This document shows, piece by piece, positions 1-5,115 of a stretch of DNA of 9,024 bases (positions are counted from its first letter, which is position 1; every line of letters starts with the position of its first letter). The DNA comes from an uncultured Lachnospiraceae bacterium. GTDB lineage: Bacteria > Bacillota > Clostridia > Lachnospirales > Lachnospiraceae. A program made the position numbers and the translations under genes. The notes beneath the pieces were generated by a model. That model saw only the letters and a program-made list of their open reading frames with translations, had not been told where the DNA came from and ran no database searches. The stretch covers positions 1 to 9,024 of the forward strand of contig CAMWLB010000114.1 in the NCBI GenBank assembly GCA_947174985.1, given 5' to 3'.

Positions 1-510
1 CATCATTAAGTAATCCGCCGTAAACCCTCCAATATCCACGATCAGCACTCTTGGGCTGCCCATCAGCCTGTCCATCATGGTAGCTGCGGCAGCATAAGCC
101 TGCGGGTAACAGCGCACATCATCAATATAGACCGCATGGTGCCTGTCCTTATAAGTAAATTTTACCACACCACGGTCTGAAAAATACCGTATAAAAGTCT
201 GATTCTGCGCCCCATAATGTGCCGGCGGAAGACCTACTGCAAGCTGGATACGCTGTGTATTGTCTCCATATATCCCTCTGGCCTGAAGTTCCTGCGCAAT
301 GCCGAACAGGGTGAGGATAAAGAAACGGTCATCTTCCGTCTTATCCCTTTTGTATGGGATTCGCTGGTTTGACAGTGTATAATACCTGTTCTCGTACATC
401 AGTACATCACTGCCAAAGGGCTTTGTGGTACTCTCCACCAGCCCTGACACAAAGGGCGGACGGCAGACAGTTTTCATCTGCTTGTTTCCATGATCAATTG
501 CAATTAACAT
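1..510 (-). CDS. ParM/StbA-family actin-like segregation ATPase, N-terminal part (runs off left edge)
   Basis: The frame is open for 170 codons and continues beyond position 1, so only the N-terminal half is visible. By family, these proteins are actin-fold ATPases that form filaments and push plasmid or ICE copies apart, together with a DNA-binding ParR-type adaptor and a centromere. The N-terminus MLIAIDHGNKQMK carries the phosphate-1 motif (D6, G8, N9). VGLPP follows at about residues 92-96, and VDIGGFTAD at 158-166 matches the phosphate-2 motif of the actin/ParM fold. The start at 508-510 is set by AAGGAGG at 520-526 with a 9-nt spacer. A strong terminator lies upstream (585-626), so this gene needs its own promoter in the 146-bp gap; none is convincing. 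A ParR-like gene would be expected just past the left edge. Family assignment is fairly sure; the exact ParM/Alp subgroup is not. Confidence 0.85.
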   Translation of the reverse strand, partial: MLIAIDHGNKQMKTVCRPPFVSGLVESTTKPFGSDVLMYENRYYTLSNQRIPYKRDKTEDDRFFILTLFGIAQELQARGIYGDNTQRIQLAVGLPPAHYGAQNQTFIRYFSDRGVVKFTYKDRHHAVYIDDVRCYPQAYAAAATMMDRLMGSPRVLIVDIGGFTADYLMM

Positions 511-547
511 AGTCTTTTGCCTCCTTTTTTAGCTTTATATCTATCCT

Positions 548-566
548 TTACGCATAGATTACGCAT
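548..566. repeat. Two exact 8-bp direct repeats (TTACGCAT) at 11-bp spacing upstream of parM-like gene
   Basis: TTACGCAT occurs at 548-555 and again at 559-566, one helical turn apart, about 40-60 bp upstream of the ParM-like start. On the coding strand it reads ATGCGTAA, TCT, ATGCGTAA. In ParMRC systems ParR binds short iterons next to parM, and in plasmid R1 these are 11 bp long; the phasing here fits that idea or a dimeric autorepressor site. There are only two copies, so this may instead be a minimal operator or chance. Nothing else is clear between 511 and 598: a TTGAAA at about 567-572 could be a -35 but lacks a good -10. Confidence 0.35.
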
Positions 567-584
567 TTTTCAACATACCGGAAT

Positions 585-626
585 AAAAAACAAAAAAACA
601 GCAGACCACATTTCCATGATCTGCTG
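585..626 (-). terminator. Strong intrinsic terminator after the Rpn gene
   Basis: Read on the minus strand, CAGCAGA (626-620) pairs with TCTGCTG (605-599), a perfect 7-bp stem that can extend past one mismatch by two more pairs. It is followed at once by seven U (598-592), one G and six more U (590-585). It lies about 30 nt past the Rpn stop codon. It should insulate the parM-like gene from Rpn and upstream operon transcription. On the plus strand the run after the hairpin is broken, so it does not look bidirectional. Confidence 0.88.
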
Positions 627-657
627 CTTTCCTGTTTTAACTGTTTCGTATTTTTGA

Positions 658-831
658 TTATGCCAAGACAGGCTCTCGTTTTTCTATAACAGCCTTTATT
701 TCCTCAACACTCTTTTCGGCCACATCAGCTATCTGTTGTAATGTGTAGCCGTTCTTGTACATGTTGAGAATCATCTCGGCTTTTCCGATTGCTATACCAT
801 CTTCCTTGATACCTTGACTTAAATTGCACAT
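658..831 (-). CDS. Candidate internal ORF: 57-aa C-terminal Rpn fragment (RpnS-like intragenic antitoxin)
   Basis: An in-frame ATG at 829-831 (residue M266 of the Rpn protein) is preceded by AAGGAGG at 844-850, the same heptamer that drives full-length Rpn, with a 12-nt spacer, which is longer than ideal. Translation from it would yield MCNLSQGIKEDG...EKREPVLA, which is just the helical C-terminal tail without the nuclease core. In enterobacterial Rpn systems the C-terminal domain (RpnS) is translated separately and blocks the toxic full-length protein (RpnL); this is established for E. coli homologues. That it also happens here is inference from position and the ribosome binding site. The AGG-AGG codons for two arginines create the site, so protein constraint or codon choice could produce it by chance. 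Confidence 0.4.
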   Translation of the reverse strand: MCNLSQGIKEDGIAIGKAEMILNMYKNGYTLQQIADVAEKSVEEIKAVIEKREPVLA

Positions 832-1626
832 AACACTAATATCCCTCCTTATGCTGCCCTCTACTGGAATATTATACTCCTTCTCAATAATTGCTAACTT
901 TTCATCTACCGAAAGCTGCTTTGACAGCAACGCCCCCAACAGGCGGTGCAGCTCATACTTATCATCATGCTCCGGCAGTTCGTTTGACAATCCGATCAGG
1001 ACGATATTCAGCAGGTCAAGCCTCCCTTTGCACTGATGATTCCCTATGAGCTTATCATATGCAAGATGCACATAACCCATACTGTTTTCATCCTGATTCA
1101 TACATACCCAGATAGAGAATACACGCCGGATGTCATTATAATTGGTATTGACAAAGTCCCTTTCTTTCTGTGAAGAAACAAGTCGGCTCACGTAAAAGAC
1201 TGCCCTGTTCAGGATATCATACCCTGCCGGTTCGTCCTTTTGTGCCTCCACATTGATGATCATCTGCGACAGGCCATCTTTCATGCGTACATAAAAAACA
1301 ATGTCAAACCTTACAAGGCCCTCATTTATTTCTGCATTTTCAGAATTAAAACCGACAACTCTCTGTCCCTTTTGGGTTGTATCGTCTTTCGGGGAATTTG
1401 TCATGCCCGGATCTACCGGAACCACACCGATCAGCGGCTCTCCTTCAATATACTGCACAACATCCCCGGGATTCATACCCTTGAATTCATCCACCGTGTT
1501 CACAAGTATGTATGCCAAAATGTACTTGTGCCCCAGCAGGCGTTTTGCTTTTTCGTCATACTGGGCATCTTTGTCTGACGCCCGTACCATATTCTTAATC
1601 TCTGTGTCCATGGATGTCATATCCAT
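658..1626 (-). CDS. Rpn-family recombination-promoting nuclease / PD-(D/E)XK 'transposase'
   Basis: The product has 322 residues and fits the Rpn/YhgA-like PD-(D/E)XK family, long labelled putative transposases and later shown in E. coli to be DNA endonucleases that promote recombination and defend against phage. The nuclease core lies at about residues 30-215. The likely metal site is D108 in LVRFDIVFYV and E127 with Q129 in INVEAQKD; an E-x-Q in place of E-x-K is usual for this family. The C-terminal 57 residues form a helical tail (MCNLSQGI...GKAE...NGYTLQQIADVAEKS) of the kind that mediates dimer contacts. The start at 1624-1626 follows AAGGAGG (1635-1641) with an 8-nt spacer. The gene has its own promoter and terminator and looks more AT-rich than the primase region, which suggests separate acquisition. 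An internal start is listed separately. Confidence 0.9.
   Translation of the reverse strand: MDMTSMDTEIKNMVRASDKDAQYDEKAKRLLGHKYILAYILVNTVDEFKGMNPGDVVQYIEGEPLIGVVPVDPGMTNSPKDDTTQKGQRVVGFNSENAEINEGLVRFDIVFYVRMKDGLSQMIINVEAQKDEPAGYDILNRAVFYVSRLVSSQKERDFVNTNYNDIRRVFSIWVCMNQDENSMGYVHLAYDKLIGNHQCKGRLDLLNIVLIGLSNELPEHDDKYELHRLLGALLSKQLSVDEKLAIIEKEYNIPVEGSIRRDISVMCNLSQGIKEDGIAIGKAEMILNMYKNGYTLQQIADVAEKSVEEIKAVIEKREPVLA
844..850 (-). promoter_or_regulatory. Internal Shine-Dalgarno AAGGAGG inside the Rpn gene
   Basis: The heptamer AAGGAGG lies within the codons ATA AGG AGG (I259, R260, R261 of Rpn). It is identical to the Rpn initiation site at 1635-1641 and to that of the parM-like gene at 520-526. 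The next in-frame ATG is 12 nt downstream. Full anti-SD complementarity inside a coding region, placed exactly at the boundary between nuclease core and C-terminal tail, is the reason for listing it. Confidence 0.5.
871..897 (-). promoter_or_regulatory. Possible internal promoter for the C-terminal Rpn fragment
   Basis: A perfect -10 box TATAAT (minus strand, 876-871) lies inside the Rpn coding sequence. A transcript would start near 864, about 14 nt before the internal AAGGAGG. The best -35 is TTAGCA (897-892; four of six matches) with only a 15-nt spacer, which is short. TATAAT arises here from the codons for E-Y-N-I, so it may be incidental. The order -10, start site, SD, ATG is correct for a short independent mRNA. 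Confidence 0.3.
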
Positions 1627-1651
1627 CGGTCATTCCTCCTTCTGCATATCC

Positions 1652-1697
1652 ATGTGAGAATCGTATAGCCGATTACAAAAGGTATATGACCTCACAT
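1652..1697 (-). promoter_or_regulatory. Possibly structured 5' leader of the Rpn mRNA
   Basis: In the transcript, ATGTGAG (1697-1691), right at the predicted 5' end, can pair with CTCACAT (1658-1652). A nested hairpin AATCG / CGATT with the 6-nt loop GCTATA (1674-1659) stacks directly against that stem. The outer stem ends about 10 nt before the AAGGAGG at 1641-1635. If the transcript starts at 1693, two to four bases of the first arm would be missing, leaving GTGAG/CTCAC. Role unknown: it could stabilise the message or limit translation. Confidence 0.35.
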
Positions 1698-1699
1698 TT

Positions 1700-1728
1700 A
1701 TTATACCCCAGCTTTACTGCGGAATCAA
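1700..1728 (-). promoter_or_regulatory. Sigma-A-type promoter of the Rpn gene
   Basis: On the minus strand a -35 TTGATT (1728-1723; four of six consensus bases) is followed by a 17-nt spacer and a perfect -10 TATAAT (1705-1700). The transcript would start near 1693, leaving a leader of about 67 nt. The promoter starts only about 10 bp after the stop codon of the preceding gene and no terminator separates them, so Rpn can also receive read-through from the Pcf operon. Confidence 0.82.
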
Positions 1729-1738
1729 CGAAATTTTA

Positions 1739-2362
1739 TCAGGTGTGCATCCCATAGCAGGCGTTCCTCAGGTTCTCCTGCCCATGCAGGATGATCCCGC
1801 CGCAGACTCCGATTCCGCTTATACGCTCTTCCCGAAAGAAGAAACTGTACGGAACACAGCTGTCATCCACTACCTGTATCCTTACCGCATCCGGCCACTG
1901 GAAATGGCGGTCAAGAAATTTGCCAAGTTTTCTGCGCATCCCTTTCCTCTGGGCTACCTTTTTGAGATTACGGCGGCTGCTAAATTCTATCGCCGGCTTA
2001 TGACAATCAGGCAGGGACAGCCGTCGGCAGGTCGTTCCGCCTGACAGGCTGCTCTCCTCAACACAGCACAGGAAATCCTGATATATAAGGGAAAGCCGTT
2101 CCAGGCGTCCTGTCAGCTCGTTTCCGCTGCTGTTCAGCCAGGTGATCTCAATCTTCAAGACTTCCCCACCCTTCTGGTTCTTATGCAGATACAGCCTTGC
2201 ATAAGAATAACCACCGGCACTGATGGTACTCCCTTTTGTATTCAGTCCTTCCAGCTCCTTACGACAGAGCAGAAACTGCCCTGATCTTCCATATTTTCTG
2301 GAATAGGTTCTCAGCGAGACAAATTCCCCATCCGCAGAAATCTTTATCATGGTGCGCTCCAT
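1739..2362 (-). CDS. Conserved-looking basic protein of unknown function, last gene of the Pcf block
   Basis: I do not recognise this 207-residue protein. No signal peptide or membrane segment is evident. The middle is strongly basic: residues 129-152 (SRRNLKKVAQRKGMRRKLGK, then FLDR) hold eleven Lys/Arg and could bind nucleic acid. The C-terminus ends in a compact patterned block, SFFFREERISGIGVCGG then IILHGQENLRNACYGMHT, with a hydrophobic CGGIILHG core that looks like a conserved domain end. Cysteines occur as single residues and one C-C pair (99-100), without a CxxC zinc pattern. The start at 2360-2362 follows GGGAGG with about a 9-nt spacer. It begins 18 bp after the PcfJ stop and so probably shares its mRNA and works with the same element function. 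It is a real gene by context and ribosome binding site; its function is open. Confidence 0.85.
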   Translation of the reverse strand: MERTMIKISADGEFVSLRTYSRKYGRSGQFLLCRKELEGLNTKGSTISAGGYSYARLYLHKNQKGGEVLKIEITWLNSSGNELTGRLERLSLIYQDFLCCVEESSLSGGTTCRRLSLPDCHKPAIEFSSRRNLKKVAQRKGMRRKLGKFLDRHFQWPDAVRIQVVDDSCVPYSFFFREERISGIGVCGGIILHGQENLRNACYGMHT

Positions 2363-2380
2363 TCTTTTGTTCCTCCCTTC

Positions 2381-4561
2381 TTATGCCGCTTCCATCAGAT
2401 CCTCTGTCAGGACATCCACTAACAGCCTGCCCGCCAGCTCGCCTGTATTGATGATAAGCTGCTGTTCCCGCATTTCCGCAAATTCCTGCTCACGCAGGCT
2501 GTGACTGATTTCTGCAAGCTCCTTTTCCTCACTGCTGATCCGTTTTGACACTTCCTTCTGCCATTTTTTCAGGAATTTCTTTGCATCTTCAATGTCTGCC
2601 TCCTGTCTGTCGTACATGGTACGCTTTTGGCGTACTGTACCGTCAGGCTCAATCTCAAGAGTATAATAGGCTTTTTCCGGATTATCGTTACGGCGAAGGA
2701 ACAGAATATAGCTTTCTTTGCGCTCAATTCTCTCCCAGTAGCGGTCACTGCTCCCCACGCAATGATGAAGGTTCTCACCTTCCCGCAGCACATCCTCAAT
2801 ACAATGCGGGCTTACCACTGAATAAACCTTATCGCTGTATTCATAAATATCCCTGATTGATTCATATATCTGCTCTACATGCGGATAATTTTTCAGGATC
2901 TCACCTGCCTTTATCGCCAGCGATTTGCTGTGACACCTCTCTACCAACTCATCATGCCGCTTGCGCAGTTTTCGAACCCGGTAGATAATGGCATCCTGTG
3001 TATCCATGTGAAAGCGCTCCGCCATCGCCAGATAGTCACTCCAGGTTGTCAGGACTTCTCCGCTTTTCATGTCATTCTCTTTCATCTGCCGCCTTACATA
3101 GTTATAGATCTGCACCATACTCATGCGGCTGCTGATGAATTTCAAGTCATCTGTAGTGATACCCTCCCGACAAAACCAGCTGATCATATGATCGGGCAAT
3201 GGCTTTCCCGTCATTTTTTCATATTGCAGCCATTTTAGAAACCTGCCGCCGCCATTACATCTGCGCAGCCTTGCAAGTTCCTGGGAATCTATGCCAAGCA
3301 GTTTCTTCAGGTCGCCAGACAGACGGTTCTTAAAGCACCCTTCAATGGTACATTTCCCATACATAAATTCCCTTACCATAATGCCAAGTCCTGCCTTTGC
3401 CAGACGTTCCAACTCTGGAATGCTTTTCCATACTACCAGATATTTTTCCGGGTCAATTTCCTTTGCCGCGGCAATCGCTTCCACCAGTCCGGTTTTGCGC
3501 AATTCCCGTTTTGCCAAGTCTGGCAGGGTCCGTCCATATACACGCCCTTCATAGGTACGATAATAGTAATAATACGACTGCGTATATGAGTTGCAAAGTT
3601 CTGTCTTAATCCATCGCATCCTTTCATGTTTATAATCGCCCCAGTAATAAGCTCTCAGTGCATATCCATTCTTATCAAAAATAGCGCGTCTGACTTCTGT
3701 GAAATAGCATTCTGTATTACGATAATCCTCTTTCCGATAAACTCTTTCGCCTGTAAATTCACGGATCATCACACCGTCTTCACAACGCTGTACCAGATAC
3801 ATACATGCCGTATCCGTTCTTACAGCACCAGCAGCCTTCCCCTCGGACTTAAAAGTAATTTTATGGCGGCAGCAAGGACAGGTTCCCTGCCGATTGTGTT
3901 TCGGGTACCTGATTGGAACTTCCTTTTCACAATAAGTGCAATATCCCTCTGTAACCCCTTTACGGTCATAACGGTAAAAGATATAATTCTCCGGAATCCC
4001 GACCTTTGACACCCACTTCTTCCAGTTTTTGGGAAGTTCCGGGGTCTGCTCCATATCTAAATCCCATGGATCTGTCTCCCGTTTATGGCGCTGTTTCAAT
4101 TCATTCCTCCTGACCCTGAGCTGATAATCCAAAATCCCCTTATATCCCCCATAAGATACGCCAAGGTATCTCTTAATAGTCCGGGCACCTTCCGGATTGA
4201 TCCACTTCTTTTTAGAATAAATGAGATGTCTCGGCCACGGAAGCATATCCAGCTTTGCCGTCAGCCACCGGTCCAGCCTCCTGTCATAAGTCAGGAATTC
4301 GCCTGTCTCCTTGTTGATAAACAGTTCATAGGCGGGCATAACCGACTCCATCCGCATATATTCCGGCAGGAAAAAAGCCACCTTCAAAATCCCATTTAAT
4401 ACTTGACAGCGCATATAAAGCCCATACCCATAGCTTTCTACCCAGTAGGAATATAAGGATGTTCCCACCCTCTCCCTGCTTATGGTATCAGCTGCTGCTA
4501 TCTTCATCATCTTCTTCGTTGCTTTTAACGTCCGTAATTTACTCAATGCATCTTTTTTCAT
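2381..4561 (-). CDS. pcfJ: PcfJ-like protein of conjugative elements
   Basis: The 726-residue product matches the PcfJ family, named from the Enterococcus conjugative plasmid pCF10 and common in ICEs and plasmids of Firmicutes; its biochemical role is not established. A zinc ribbon is visible at about 208-231 (C208-x2-C211 ... C228-x2-C231, in YCTYC and CPCC). The family signature is in the C-terminal third: VLREGENLHHCVGSSDRYWE (591-610), ILFLRRN (619-625), and YTLEIEPDGTVRQ (633-645). A tyrosine cluster of five in a row sits at 330-334. The N-terminal 200 residues are basic and tryptophan/tyrosine-rich. Its ATG overlaps the stop of the upstream gene in ATGA, which indicates translational coupling. 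The terminal 40 residues are charged and probably helical. It is full length compared with what I recall of clostridial homologues. Confidence 0.9.
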   Translation of the reverse strand: MKKDALSKLRTLKATKKMMKIAAADTISRERVGTSLYSYWVESYGYGLYMRCQVLNGILKVAFFLPEYMRMESVMPAYELFINKETGEFLTYDRRLDRWLTAKLDMLPWPRHLIYSKKKWINPEGARTIKRYLGVSYGGYKGILDYQLRVRRNELKQRHKRETDPWDLDMEQTPELPKNWKKWVSKVGIPENYIFYRYDRKGVTEGYCTYCEKEVPIRYPKHNRQGTCPCCRHKITFKSEGKAAGAVRTDTACMYLVQRCEDGVMIREFTGERVYRKEDYRNTECYFTEVRRAIFDKNGYALRAYYWGDYKHERMRWIKTELCNSYTQSYYYYYRTYEGRVYGRTLPDLAKRELRKTGLVEAIAAAKEIDPEKYLVVWKSIPELERLAKAGLGIMVREFMYGKCTIEGCFKNRLSGDLKKLLGIDSQELARLRRCNGGGRFLKWLQYEKMTGKPLPDHMISWFCREGITTDDLKFISSRMSMVQIYNYVRRQMKENDMKSGEVLTTWSDYLAMAERFHMDTQDAIIYRVRKLRKRHDELVERCHSKSLAIKAGEILKNYPHVEQIYESIRDIYEYSDKVYSVVSPHCIEDVLREGENLHHCVGSSDRYWERIERKESYILFLRRNDNPEKAYYTLEIEPDGTVRQKRTMYDRQEADIEDAKKFLKKWQKEVSKRISSEEKELAEISHSLREQEFAEMREQQLIINTGELAGRLLVDVLTEDLMEAA

Positions 4562-5106
4562 AAAAATACAACCTGCCTTTCCTTTAAGTTTACGTCATAC
4601 CATATATCCGGCATAATATTTACTCCATCCACAGAAGTAAGCGCAACCTGCCTTACTTCTCCCGTTTCCGCATCTTCTCTGGCTAATGCCAGAATATCTC
4701 CAACTTTTCCTTTCGCTACAGGGTCTGTACCTCTCACAACTGCATATCCACATCGCGCCTCTGCTCTGTCTTTATTTACATGACAGCTCCATTCCCGCAG
4801 AGGATGGTCTGCCATAAAGGCCAGACCATGCAGGAAAAACTCATTGCGGGTTAATTTTTTTAAGACTGTTAGCTCTGTGCAGGAGATTTTCGAGTCATTA
4901 TCATCCTCATCAATATCTCCCCCTGCATTGACAATGTAATACTCTGAACTCTCCATATCCGAATAGTAGGTAAGGCAGTCCAATGGATTCTCAGCACAAT
5001 GGAATCCATTCTCTCTGCAGTTTGCTTTATCCGTGCGGTTTAAGCCCCTTTTGAACTTATACCCCCGGCAGATAAGCCCCTGCTGAAACGCTTTATAAGC
5101 AATCAT
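4558..5106 (-). CDS. Small GFHC-motif protein, resembling DUF7666 family
   Basis: The 182-residue product begins MIAYKAFQQGLICRGYKF and continues through a cysteine block with NGFHCAENPLDCLTYY (residues 33-48), then an acidic stretch GDIDEDDNDSKISCTEL (63-79). This pattern is what I recall for DUF7666-type proteins of phages and mobile elements; the function is unknown. Cysteines at 13, 30, 37 and 44 with H36 could bind metal, but the spacing is not a classical finger. The second half (about 116-182) is predicted mostly beta, with an AVVRGTDP segment. The start at 5104-5106 is set by AGGAGG with a 5-nt spacer; this site overlaps the stop codon of the PcfK-like gene, and the gene's own stop overlaps the PcfJ start. 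It is thus locked between pcfK and pcfJ in translation. The family name is from memory. Confidence 0.72.
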   Translation of the reverse strand: MIAYKAFQQGLICRGYKFKRGLNRTDKANCRENGFHCAENPLDCLTYYSDMESSEYYIVNAGGDIDEDDNDSKISCTELTVLKKLTRNEFFLHGLAFMADHPLREWSCHVNKDRAEARCGYAVVRGTDPVAKGKVGDILALAREDAETGEVRQVALTSVDGVNIMPDIWYDVNLKERQVVFL

Positions 5107-5115
5107 CTTCTCCTC

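Noticed and set aside
658..1626. Rpn gene as an insertion sequence transposase with inverted repeats
   Set aside because: Despite the family's 'transposase' label, no terminal inverted repeats or target duplications were seen around 585-1740; the promoter and terminator suggest a cargo gene.
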